From: Diphasiastrum complanatum
Lineage: Eukaryota > Streptophyta > Lycopodiopsida > Lycopodiales > Lycopodiaceae
Assembly (NCBI GenBank): GCA_029204225.1
Contig: CM055092.1
Location: 43,321,863-43,385,862 of the forward strand
Reading direction: 5' to 3'
Length of the DNA stretch: 64,000 bases
Shown here: positions 33,446 through 45,784 of the stretch, piece by piece
Layout of the letters: each line of letters opens with the position of its first letter
Position numbering within the stretch: the first letter of the stretch is position 1
Made by a program: the position numbers and the translations under genes
The notes under the pieces: generated by a model
Told to the model about the DNA's origin: nothing
The model's input: only the letters and a program-made list of their open reading frames with translations
Database searches by the model: none

Positions 33446-34099
33446 TGTGAAGGATTTCAGATGATTCAAGATCCAATCCATGTCCCAAATCTTTGGTTAC
33501 AATAAGGAACAAACCAACAATCCTACCAATGTAGAAAAATCAGCATCTACATACAAAATGAGATGCAAACTCTAAGAGATACTGATCAAACATGAACCAG
33601 AATATAAAATATGTTTTATGTCCGTACAATTACAGTACCCTACTGTATTTTACAAGTGTGGAACCAAAAATAGCAATAAATGATCATTCTACACATAGAA
33701 TTGCAAGATAACACCAAGATAGTGCACCAATGAGTAGTAGAACCCAAAGAGAACCATGTATAATGATGAAATGAGAGATAGAAGAGAGAATATGTGTCTC
33801 TCTACGAGTTACATCCTTCTATAGAGTTTCCAGACCCTATTTGGCCACTTGGCTTTCCCTCCAAAATGTAAACCCTACTATTTTTGGGTCTAGATTCAAT
33901 GTACCCAAAGTTCAAATTTGAATCTCTCTCAAACTCGACTACCAACTTTCCCACACTTTCAAAAAGTGTTTATTGAATGTATTTTAAACTAATATAACTT
34001 CAAAAAATTTATCTCTAAGTCTAAAATGAGTTTTGGCCACTTCTTGACAATTTACCAAAATGTGACTAAACTAGACTAAACTAGTTGAAATCTCTCACA
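33446..34099 (-). repeat. 5' LTR of copia copy 3
   Basis: 654 bp, the same length as the solo LTR. The CACGTG palindrome is mutated here (ACAAGTGTGG). The plus-strand left end TGTGAAGGATTTC matches the other copies. Confidence 0.92.
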
Positions 34100-34109
34100 C
34101 ACGTTACTA

Positions 34110-34259
<150 letters not shown>

Positions 34260-34334
34260 TAATCTCAAGTGTTAAGAATACTCTAAGTTTGAGTTTATTA
34301 TATAAGCACAAAATCCACAAATACTCATAAGGTT

Positions 34335-34729
34335 TGTTGGATTTATTTCTTCTACTCTCCTAAATCCCATTTTTAATCTGCCTCCATTCATGCTGCATAT
34401 GTACTCACGTTGTTGCGTAGTCTGCATATTTATATGTACATTTTGATAGGCGAAGAAAAGGCAAAAGAATCGCGACACTGTATTTTTACACTTGTTTTGG
34501 TGACAGGCGAAAAAGGCGACACCGTCTTACAAAACGCCAAGGTGCCCCAAAAAGCAAAGGCACCCTGTAAATTAAATTCCATGGCATTTCGTCAGAGTGA
34601 CACATTTTTCACATCCTCACCGATGATCATTTCAGCGAAGCCTGACGTCGCACTCTTTTCATGCTCACCCAAGCAGCTGCGCTAACAAACTTGACAACGA
34701 TTGTAGCCACCCACGATTTCCTACAGATC
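34335..34729 (+). repeat. truncated 5' LTR of copia copy 4
   Basis: Matches 37540-37938 with about 5 percent differences by eye, from TGTTGGATTTATTTC to CCTACAGA. Similarity stops abruptly and integrase sequence begins. Confidence 0.88.
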
Positions 34730-35270
34730 TCAGGCAAGACACCCCATGAGGTGTGGACAGGCTCTAAGCCTTCTTTGAAAGACCTAAGAGTGTTTGGGTG
34801 CATTGTCTAAGCGCAGATCCCAAAAGACACGAGGAAGAAATTGGACTTCCAAGGTCTCAAGACCATCCTGATTGGATACACTTCATCTGATAATGCTTAC
34901 AAGCTATATGATCTTGATACCCAACAAATCTTGTATGGGTGTTGGGATACAGTCTTTATCGAGGATCAGTTCGTCGACCTCAAAAGCAAGGATATTGCTC
35001 CAAGAGAACCTTCATCACCTGCCATTGACGCGACAGTCCGAGCTTCTGGCTCAGGCGTATCTATGGTCGACCCACTTCTTGACAGCGAATCAGACGAAGA
35101 TGTTGTTGCTAACCAGCAACAACAAGTCCCAGGAACGGTTCATCAGTCGAATCCTCCTAGAAGATCAAGCCGAGTGCACACATAGCCCACAAGGTATACT
35201 CCTGAGTATGCTTGTCTCTTGATACAAGAACCGACAATAGTCGAAGAGGCACTTAGCCAACCAGACTCTG
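34730..35270 (+). pseudogene. copia integrase C-terminus and linker, copy 4
   Basis: Reads TPHEVWTGSKPSLKDLRVFGC, then FQGLKTILIGYTSSDNAYKLYD and ILYGCWDTVFIEDQF, the standard end of copia integrase. A linker follows with SNPPRRSSRVHT. A stop lies near 34808 (GC-V-stop). The whole upstream integrase is missing. Confidence 0.8.
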
Positions 35271-35287
35271 ATCTCTAGAGAGACGCT

Positions 35288-36121
35288 ATGGACAAAGAGT
35301 ATTCCTCTCTGATCAAGAACCAAACATGGTCATTAGTCGAAACTCCTATTGGCTGCAATATCATTGATTGCAAATGGATCTTCAAGATCAAATACAATGC
35401 CAATGGAGCAATTGATCAAAAGAAGGCAAGACTCGTAGCACAAAGATTCACTCATATCTCAAACGTCGACTACAACGAGACTTTTAGTCCAGTAGTCAAT
35501 CATTCGTCGATCCGAATGCTCCTGTCTTATGTCAGTTATCGACCTCAAAGTACATCAACTTGATGTCCAAACAACTTATCTGAATGGAGTTAAGGACATC
35601 TACATGATCCAGACTGAAGAATACGTTTAGAAAGGTATGAAGAATCATGTATGTAAACTCCACAAAGCATTGTACGACTTGAAACAGTCTGCCAGAGCTT
35701 GGTTCAAGAGGAAGTTATTTTTGTCTAGTTTCTAATGCAATCAGTTTCATTCCATTTGGTTGATCCAATCGAAAGTTATAAGCTTTTTCCTCATTGAACA
35801 AGGATTTAAACCAAGCACTGTTGATTGCAACGTTTATTCCAAGTCAATGCAGCAATCCTTCATTATCATCATCTTATACATGGATGATACGTTGCTCTTC
35901 AGCAACAATACCAATATGGTCAAGGATTCGAAGAAGATGCTATTTTCAGAGTTCAACATGACTGATCTGGAGAAGCTCACTTCTGTCTGGGAATTCAGAT
36001 CCACAGAGACAGAGTGAGACGACTGATTTACATCACTCAACAAAGGTATCTTCACAATGTTCTTAACATATACAATTTAATGAATTGTAAATTAGCTCAC
36101 TCACCGAAGGATCCAGGTCTG
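35288..36121 (+). pseudogene. copia reverse transcriptase, copy 4
   Basis: RT starts MDKEYSSLIKNQTWSLVETP, then DCKWIFKIKYNANGAIDQKK, ARLVAQ and ETFSPVV. A frameshift near 35540 leads to HQLDVQTTYLNGVKDIYM and CKLHKALYDLKQSARAWFKR. About 50 bp of extra sequence near 35720-35765 disrupts the fingers-palm link. The catalytic motif is YMDD in IIILYMDDTLLFSNN near 35875. It ends in the HSPKDPG block, cut by the solo LTR. Confidence 0.82.
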
Positions 36122-36775
36122 TGTGAAGGATTTCAGATCATTCAAGATCCAATCCATGTCCCAAATCTTTGGTTACAATAAGGAGCAAACCAACAATCCT
36201 GCCAATGTAGAAAAATCAGCATCTACATACAAAATGAGATGCAAACTCTAAGAGATATTGATCAAACATGAACCAAAACATAAAATATGTTTGTTGTCTG
36301 TACAATTACATTACCCTACTATATTTCACACGTATGGAACCGAATATAGCAATAAATGATCATTCTACACATAGAATTGCAAGATAACACCAAGATAGTG
36401 CAGCAATGAGTAGTAGAACCCAAAGAGAACCATGTATAATGATGAAATGAGAGAGAGAAGAGAGAAGATGTGTCTCTCCACGAGTTAAATCCTTTTATAG
36501 AATTTCCAAACCCTATTTGGCCACTTGGCTTTCCCTCCAAAATGTAAACCCTACTATTTTTGGGTCTAGATTCAATGTACCCAAAGTTCAAATTTGAATC
36601 TCTCTCAAACTTGACTACCAACTTTCCCACACTTTCCAAAAGTGTTTATTGAATGTATTTTAAACTAATATAACTTCAAAAAGTTTATCTCTAAGCCTAA
36701 AATGAGTTTTGGCCTCTTATTGACAATTTACCAAAATGTGACTAAACTAGACTAAACTAATTGAAATCTCTCACA
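36122..36775 (-). repeat. solo LTR of the copy 3 family with GTCTG target duplication
   Basis: 654 bp, TG...CA, the same length as the copy 3 5' LTR and near-identical by eye. Flanked by perfect 5-bp repeats GTCTG at 36117-36121 and 36776-36780. Removing the LTR and one repeat would leave the host copia reading frame continuous. This is direct proof of insertion followed by LTR-LTR recombination. The orientation matches a minus-strand element. Confidence 0.95.
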
Positions 36776-37465
36776 GTCTGCACTTGTCGAAGGACCAATG
36801 TCCCCAGACCAAGCAGGAAGAGGAGCAGATGAGAGAATATCCTTATCGATCGATACTTGGATCTCTCATGTACGCAATGATCTGTACAAGACCAGATATC
36901 TCTTTTGCAGTAAGCTCACTTAGCCAATATATGGCTAATCCTGACATTACCCATTGGAAGGCTCTCATAAGAGTCATGACATATATTTGAGCTACCATGG
37001 ACCAGTGCATCTGCTATGGAGATGTCAGCAACGACAATCTTCATCAGCTCATTGGTTATTCTGATGCAAGCTGGGGAGGAGATGTAGACAATCATAAGTC
37101 CACATCTGGATTTACATTATTCTTCAACGACAGTCCTATCTCATGGAACAATCGTAAGCAAACCTCTATCGCACTTTCTTCTACAGAAGCAAAATACATT
37201 GCTGCTTCTTAATCTATTAAAGAAGCGTTTTGGTTGAAAAATTTACTGTCAGATGTTAATCTGTATCAGTACAGCCCTATAATTTTATTCTGTGATAATC
37301 AAAGTGCTATTGCCTTATCGTCCAACCCTAGATTTCACTCTAGGAGGAAGCACATTGAAATCAAATATCACTATATCAGGGGCAAGGTTCTCAACAAAGA
37401 GGTGAGCTCAACGTACTGTAGAACGTAGGACATGGTTGCAAATATTTTTATGAAAGCAAAGTGTT
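36776..37465 (+). pseudogene. copia RNase H, copy 4
   Basis: After the solo LTR the reading continues with SKDQCPQTKQEEEQMREYPY and RSILGSLMYAMICTRPDISF. After a stop near 36989 comes IGYSDASWGGDVDNHKSTSG, then TSIALSSTEAKYIAAS, a stop near 37212, FCDNQSAIALSSNPRFHSRR, KHIEIKYHYIRG and a final degenerate segment. Three stops make it inactive. Confidence 0.85.
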
Positions 37466-37539
37466 AATGCACACAAGAAATTTTGTGCATTACTCAGTCT
37501 AAAGATCAAGGCATTCACGGATCCAGATCAAGGGGGGGG

Positions 37540-38701
37540 TGTTGGATTTATTTCCTCTACTCTCCTAAATCTCATTTTTAATTTGCCTCCATTCATGCTG
37601 CATATTTACTCATGTTGTCGCGTAGTCTGCATATTTACATGTAAATTCTGATAGCCGAAGAAAAGATGAAAGAATCGTGACACTATGTTTTTACACTTGT
37701 TTTGGTGACAGGCAAAAAAGGCGACACCGTCTTACAGAACGCTGAAGGTGTCCCAAAAAGAAAAGGCACCCTATAAATTAAATTCTATGGCATTTCGTCA
37801 GAGTGACGCATTTTTCACATCCTCACCAACGATCATTTCAGCGAAGCCTGACGTCGCACTCTTTTCACGCTCACCCAAGCAGCTGTGCTAACAAACTTGA
37901 CAACCACTGTAGCCACCCACGATCTCCTACAGACATCACATCCACTTAGCACTTTCTTCATCTGCACACCTGTAATATTGTGTATATATACTGAATACCA
38001 TTTGCGTATTCAGGTTGACAATCGATACCAAGATTAAGATAAACTTGTGTAAATCTAGCATCAGGAGCTTATCAGAGATAGACAAAGTAGATGCCTTGTG
38101 CATTGATTTTTTATTGTCAGTAATAAGGTTTCATTCCTTTACAGATTGAATTAACTTTGTAGAGCACGCGGTTTTGCCTGCTATTGTCTTGTGCTCTACC
38201 GCATTATTGACATGTATATTTGATATACGTAATCTGATAACAACTCTTTGTTCTGTGTTCAGATTTGTGTCAGTATTGATATGCTTGTTTTCATTATGTC
38301 TGACTTTTCTAATTGCTCAATCTGGTAATCTGTTTTTGACGACCAATTTTTAGTCTTGTCTTTCGCGAATCATTCACGACTGATTATCAGTCGAGCCTAG
38401 TCTCTCTCTTCGTGAATCATTCGCGACAAATAATTTGTCTAGCTGTTCGCGAAAGGTTACTCTTCTGGTGTTCAATTAACGTTTGGCTACGTAATCAGAA
38501 TAGCCGTGATTTCTATCACTAATGCCCTGTTTACCTCTGATAGGCTTAGTCATACTTAGGAAAAGAGTCTTATAGCTCATTCCGCTGCGCACGAACACTT
38601 TTCGTTCGAGTTTTGCTTCTCGTTCGTGTTCGTCTTTCTTTTCAAGCTATTTTTTGTCTTTCATACACGACTGATTCTCTTAATCCCCTCTTTCTCCAAC
38701 A
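37540..38701 (+). repeat. 3' LTR of copia copy 4
   Basis: It starts TGTTGGA and ends TCCAACA, a perfect 7-bp terminal inverted pair, 1162 bp in all. It follows the purine tract directly. It contains a TATATATA near 37983-37990 and several TTCGCGAA-like short motifs at 38360-38450. The start is certain; the right end rests on the inverted terminal match. Confidence 0.75.
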
Positions 38702-41700
38702 AGTTGCACTTCAAGTTTGTGCTTATATATAGTAAATTCAAACTTAAAATACTCCTAATACTTGAAATTACTTAATAAACATCAAGATAACATCAAATGT
38801 TTTAGGACCATATTCACTATAGCTATTTTATAGCGCTAATTACCTTTATGAGAACTACTTTGTACTCATTATTCATGTTAAAAACCAATGCATTTTAATA
38901 GTCTAGCAAGAATACTTAGCCTTTTACATGTCAATAAGAAATTCAATTAGTCCTATGCAATTTTTATTCAACTCACACTTCAAAAAGCCATATTTTAGAT
39001 TGTAGCAATATGACAAGTCAAAATTTGACTATTTTTAAGTATACTTAGCGATGCATATCTTAGTTACAATAGCAAATTGTTGTCTATTCATCAATCTTTT
39101 AAGATTGTCAGTATTCACTTCACAATCATCTTAGTTATATAAATATTTGAGATCTATAAAATAGTCATCAACTTACAATCTTTCACATAGCTTGATGGAA
39201 CTTTGCTAGAAGTTTGATTAGTTTGATTGCAAAAAAGTACAAGAGCTAGTGATTTTTCATTGCCATGTTAGCTAGTTATGGTAAATCTGAAGTTTTTCTA
39301 AAAGATATTAATATTCTTTTCAAAGTTCATTCATTATTTGTGTTTCATCTTTGTTCATATTTTTCAAGGTTATATTTAGTCTCTAGAGTTTCATTTCTAA
39401 CATGATATGACTAGATATTTTGGAGCCAAGATTTGGCCTTTTCATCCCTCAAAAATAATAGTTTTAATGAATAAAGATTTTGGATTTCATTTATAGTGCC
39501 CTTGATTTGTGCCATACTTATCTAGGATATAGTCCAAAGTTTCTTTGATAATATTTTCTTCAGTCTTGCTGGACTGGCACAAGGACAAGAAATCGATGGT
39601 GGTAAAAGTTTGGGGTTGATTTGGTGGTTCAATTATTTTAAGCTGCAATGTATGTTATAGAATAAGCAACTTGAAATGTAGTTATCTTATACTATCATTC
39701 AGAGTCAAATACATGGTAACTATCAGAGTCACGCTTTGTTAACAAACTAACCTCTCCATCAAGTGTACATCTAAAAATCATGACTTGTTGGATTTTGTTA
39801 TCTATTTTGTCCATTTTCTTAATACTTTATGGACTACACAATATAAGGGATATTTATACCAAAAAGCATAATGAGTATAATAGATTGTGTTATTGGTGTT
39901 GCGGATGTAATCCATATTATCAAAATATGCTTAGCTACCACATTTAATTCAACAAGCAATGATAACACATAATCGTTTGATTTTGGAAAGCACAAGCTTC
40001 TCGACCATGATTTTTTTTTGTTGCATTGAAAAATCTAGAATTGAAAAAAGAGAATCTATGGTTTTTCTTTTGTTGGAAATTAGGTCACAAAATTAAATTT
40101 CTATAGATCTGGTGTGAACGATAAAATTTTCTCCTATCATTTCCTCTACTCAAGAAAGATTTATCTACTACGAGTTTGATTATTGATTTAGTATGTTATT
40201 TTCAAGCTAATAATTTGTTTTGGTTTTTTATCGGAATGATAAATAATCATGGTTAAAAATACTCATAATATTGGACTCTAAATGAAATTATTACACCTTT
40301 GGTTGTTGTGAAGTCTATTCATTCTAGAGAGTTATCATATTAGTATGTCGCTCTTCTAATTGAAACATATATTCAAATTTTGATTAGTAAGTTGGAAATT
40401 TGGGCCCAAATCAAGTAATGGCAATAGTAGATTATTTTGCTTAAAATTTGAGTCAGCCTTGAGTTAATAAATAGTGATTGATTAGTTTATACTGACTATA
40501 CTAGAAGTATTTCCATGTATACTTTTTGAGAATACAAGGAAAAAGTTCGAGTTCATGTTATTTAAAGTCTTGAATGCATTACAATAGTTGTTTCAAATCA
40601 ACACAAAGTTTAATAATTGTAATGTCAAGTACTAGTCTGTGTATAATAATAATGTAAATTTGTTTAATAAAATGTTCTTTTGTAAGATATGTCCTTGATG
40701 CTTTTGTTATTTGCAAGAATTAATAATCCTGTAATAATCCAAACAATTGCATGTTAGTTGATTGATCTAAGACCGATATTTTTGGTGGACTAAAGGTGAT
40801 TGAATCATTGACAAATAGAAAGATATATTTGAGAAAGTTACATTAAATTGTATAATCTTTTATAGGGCTTATTTATTGTGACATGAAAAGAGTATTCAAG
40901 CATCTGAAATAATCACAAGAATTCAAAACATAATAATCAAACTAAAAATTTATTGTCTAATAGTTGGACCCCTCAAACATCATATAGCATTTTTTCATTG
41001 ATTTTTGGACAATATATCATTTTTGGTAAGATGTCATTAAGAAAATTTTCATATTTAACTGGCAATTTGGAAGGGTTTACTTTAACTTTTATTTGTTAGT
41101 GTTGAAACTACATTTCATTGGATGAATGATCTCTAGAGAAATTGGTAGTGTTTCTATGAGCATGTGTAGCTTCTCTAAAATATATTAAGATTTCTTAGAT
41201 AAGAGAGACTTGCGAATAGTTTCACTTACTCATATGATTGCTTCTTAAGTGAGAGAGAAAAGATTATGGCCAAATTAAGGCAAATGTCAAGGTTTGAGCC
41301 AGTGTATTATTGATCAATATTGCAAATTGAAGTTCTTTTCACAATACATAGATCTTTTCTAGTTGTGCATTGGTAGAAGTAATCTTAAAATAATGATATT
41401 AAATAGGTATTTTCTATATAGAGGAGTCAAATAGACCTTTTGTATCAAATTAGGAGGGAGTTACACAAAAAATTTAGGAGTTTTTAAAATCTAATAGTCC
41501 TTGCTCATTACCTACCAATACAATACTTCACATATTTGAAACCATATAAATGGTTATATTAGATCACCTTGAACATTTGATTGAGGTTAATATATCTAGG
41601 ACATAAAGTGAACTTACACTTTGAATAAAATCATTCTCACCAAAATTATTATTTTTATGAATGTATACAAATTTATAATGTAGAGACTTGGTACACAGGG

Positions 41701-41809
41701 ACCCAATTTTTAGGGACACTAGGGGTGGTTTCATTTCTTCTTTCATGTTGCCTCTCTTCTCTCATTCATTGTATTCTGTATTCCTTTTTAATACAAGCCA
41801 GCTATGGTA

Positions 41810-41813
<4 letters not shown>
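38702..41813. other. AT-rich intergenic DNA, no gene seen
   Basis: Very AT-rich, with no open frame longer than about 60 codons and no recognisable transposon protein, LTR or RNA gene. Confidence 0.6.

Positions 41814-41895
<82 letters not shown>
41814..41895. repeat. (CT)n microsatellite, about 82 bp
   Basis: Uninterrupted CT array. Confidence 0.97.
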
Positions 41896-43259
<1,364 letters not shown>

Positions 43260-43735
43260 TAACTCCCCTCATTCAATTGCTCTACTATGTCGATATTAGT
43301 GTCATTTTCACTATAATGGGTCAAATCTCGACTATAGATAACATAGATGTGAAAGCAATAACCACCCGCTATTACAGAGATGTTGACATTTCTACCATTG
43401 GCCTATCCCATAGTAGAGCCTCAATTGCACATAACATTTACTACGTGAAAGCAACAACCACCCTTCTTCAATTATGCTACCATGAGGCTACTTACACAAA
43501 ATTGTTACTAGAGTAGGGTAGTTGTAGAAACCTCGGTTGCAAATAACATATACGAAACAACAACAACCACTCTCATTCAAGACAACTATTATGGGAATGG
43601 TTATGCAGTTTCCACTAGATTTGTAGATAACATATATGAGAAAGCAGCAACCACTCTCATTCAAGACGACTACTATGGAAATGGTTATGCTGCTTCCATT
43701 GGAGTAGAGGGTAGGGGAAGCAACAACCACTATGA
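43260..43735. repeat. degenerate tandem repeat, about 84-109 bp period
   Basis: Units share GAAAGCA(A/G)CAACCACYC, CATTCAAG and AACATATA. The two clearest copies start at 43571 and 43655 (84 bp apart: TCTCATTCAAGACRACTA). Older copies begin near 43350 and 43455. Confidence 0.75.
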
Positions 43736-43957
43736 GTCGGCTCGACTACGGTGGAGCATGATGTAAATACGTAGGGTTGCTTACAATGCGTATGTATAGA
43801 AGTGCATAGAAATAAGGAAACCGAGGAAGTGAGATGATATGTATAAAGAATAGTAGAGAGAGGGAATGTTGTTGATCACATAAACCAAGAATTCTAAGCG
43901 TCTTATGGAAAGAAAAAAATACCGACATTTATAAAAAAAATTGCCGGCCTACCGTCA

Positions 43958-44510
43958 AAAGCCGGCGGCATCTTGGCCCCCCAATGCGCCAACCCCCCCC
44001 TAAAGTACAACTGACTAGGCGCCGGCTGGCAACCGTTCTTCTCGCTCCGACGTCACCTCTCCGCCTCGCAAAACAGCTCATGCCCGGATTCGAGCCCGCG
44101 ACCTCCTTCGGACCTGCCCCGACCCCCCCGCCTTCGTAGCCGGCCGCGATTTTGATGCCGCCACCGTTGGATGCTCACCTCGAGGGCTGGGATTTCTCCG
44201 TGTGCTGGTGATTGGTCGGTCAGAATCGTCCACGTGGTAGTTCTGATGCGGTGGCGGGCATCCAACGGCGGGGCTTGAAGGAGGTCGTGGCGGGTGCCTG
44301 CTCTATATCTGGCTGTCTGCTCTCGCGGCTCCTCGCGCTTGTCACTTGGGCTCGAGGCCCGAGGCATGCCATCGTATCTTAGAAGTTTCACGTCCCCACC
44401 GTTGGATCACGTTATAACCGTTGAGATGTTTTCACGTTTCAACATTGAAAAGAGCCCACGTGGTCGTCGAGACGTGGCAGAGATCCAAGTGGTCGGGGGG
44501 TGAGATACGT
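43958..44510 (+). promoter_or_regulatory. GC/CpG-rich region upstream of the SEUSS-like gene (probable promoter)
   Basis: The base composition changes sharply from AT-rich to GC- and CpG-rich at about 43945. A weak TATA-like TCTATATCT lies at 44302-44310, with CACGTGG cores at 44231 and 44457. Position and composition fit the promoter of the plus-strand gene whose coding starts at 45785. The open frames here (for example 44053-44391 on the minus strand) look like by-products of GC richness. Confidence 0.45.
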
Positions 44511-45784
44511 TGTGCGCCTTACTCTCTCCTCTCTCTCTCTCTCTCTCTCTCGCTCGAAGAAAATGAATGCTGCTTCTTCTTCTTCGTCGTCTTCGTCTAT
44601 TTTTCTGGAGAAGCTGGGAGGATTGGCGATGGTGGAAGCTCTGGTGCTGTTCTGTGGGCATCGATTCTCCTGTATTCTGGCATTGCTGATGCTAATCTGC
44701 GGTTTCTGGTGATCTGATTGGAAGCTGGAGCTTTCTGTGCAGTGTTTTTGCTGCCATTTTCGTTTTGGTGGGGTGGATTCAGCTCCCGTTGTAGCTCACA
44801 ATAAGGGCATTTGCCTCAGGCTGCCTCCAGCTGCCGCTGTTGTGTGGCTCGCATGTTCTGCGAGCTGGACGAGAATCCTTGGTTTGTGTTGGTGAACTAA
44901 TGCGATCAGCTTTGCATTGTGGCGAGCTGCGCCACTAGTTTGAGGGAAAAAGCATCTGAGCATTCGATTAGGGTCTCGTTTCCTGCAGTTCTGGTCGTAA
45001 TATGGCTAGTTGATGAAGGTCTTGGGGTATGGCCGTGTTCTGCATAGATGCCGGAAGATTCAGGATAATGAAAAGTAGCAATGAGTAGTTTGAGATGTGA
45101 ATATAAAGGCTTAAAATCTAGCGCCATAGGTTGATAAGGTTTATAATGCTGCAGAAAGGGGCTGTTTGCAGGGTTTGAAGGCAAGGAATCTGTGGCTGTT
45201 CCAGCTATGAAGTTGCCGTTCGAATGTAATAATGTAATGCAGAGCAGTGCTTTGTATCATACTGAAAGGTGTTACTCTTTTTGTAAAGTAGTATGAGAAT
45301 ATAAGGACATGCCAAGGATTTGGCTTGCTGTTACTGCTAAGTTGTTTTGACTTTGACGTTCAGAGTGCCAATGCATAACCAGAAGGCGAAATCACTGCTT
45401 CAAGTACGATAATGAAGCAAGCTTGAGCTTTGGAAAGTGTTTGCATGTGTTCTGCAGGTGACATGTTGGTGTAATTCCTATGTACAACAGCAAGCACCTG
45501 ACAATGCTAAATGTGAAGCAGTAAGTTGTGGTCCTGTGGACATTGAATGTTCGACATCGTTGAAAATTTGTTTTTCAGCTTCAAAGATGTGGATTTTACC
45601 CTTTCAGAGCATGAATACAGAAGTAGCTTCTGCTGCACCTCTACACACAGCGCATTTTGTTGCCGGAAGTAGTTTTCGGAAACTTGAGTTGTCAGGAAGG
45701 TAACAGATGCCAGAAAAACGAAGAAAAGGCCAGCAGCCCTGGGGTTAGTCGAGGCAAGTCACACATCTAGCAGCTCCCCCCACA
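44511..45784 (+). other. probable 5' leader of the SEUSS-like gene, with (CT)n tract and upstream ATGs
   Basis: A CT array at 44529-44552, common in plant 5' untranslated regions, is followed by GC-rich sequence containing ATG-initiated short frames (one opens with MNAASSSSSSSS at 44563). Pyrimidine-rich AG sites near 45458 (TTCTGCAG) and 45771 (CATCTAG) could be acceptors of a leader intron. The exact start and splicing cannot be set from sequence alone. Confidence 0.4.

Larger units (their letters stand above)
28748..34099 (-). mobile_element. Ty1/copia-derived element, copy 3 (no integrase, unusual pol)
   Basis: LTRs lie at 28748-29381 (634 bp) and 33446-34099 (654 bp), with TG...CA ends. 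Flanks CACAT (28743-28747) and CACGT (34100-34104) differ at one base, consistent with a target duplication in the Helitron end. On the minus strand: 5' LTR, classic primer site TGGTATCAGAGCTC, gag, protease, then a long non-standard open region, purine tract, 3' LTR. No integrase motif is visible, and the RT region is a ghost. The gag and protease place it in the same copia branch as copies 1 and 2. Confidence 0.88.
34335..38701 (+). mobile_element. Ty1/copia element, copy 4 (5'-deleted, interrupted by a solo LTR)
   Basis: The right LTR is complete (37540-38701) and is preceded by a polypurine tract (AGGGGGGGG, 37531-37539). The left LTR is only the first 395 bp. It fuses at about 34729 straight into the integrase C-terminal region, so the rest of the LTR, primer site, gag, protease and most of integrase are deleted. 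RT and RNase H follow on the plus strand. A solo LTR of the copy 3 family splits the coding region at 36122. No matching target duplication was found. Confidence 0.85.

Noticed and set aside
34330-38016. AGGTT at 34330-34334 and 38012-38016 as a target duplication of copy 4
   Set aside because: The right copy is inside the LTR as delimited by its inverted ends, and no TG...CA boundary fits there.
38060-38080. GCTTATCAGAGATAG resembling a primer-binding site after the copy 4 right LTR start
   Set aside because: Placing the LTR end here would lose the perfect TGTTGGA/TCCAACA terminal match at 37540 and 38701; only seven bases match a Met-tRNA site.
43976-44391. Arg/Gly-rich minus-strand frame in the GC-rich region
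   Set aside because: GC-rich DNA produces open frames by chance; no homology or splice evidence.
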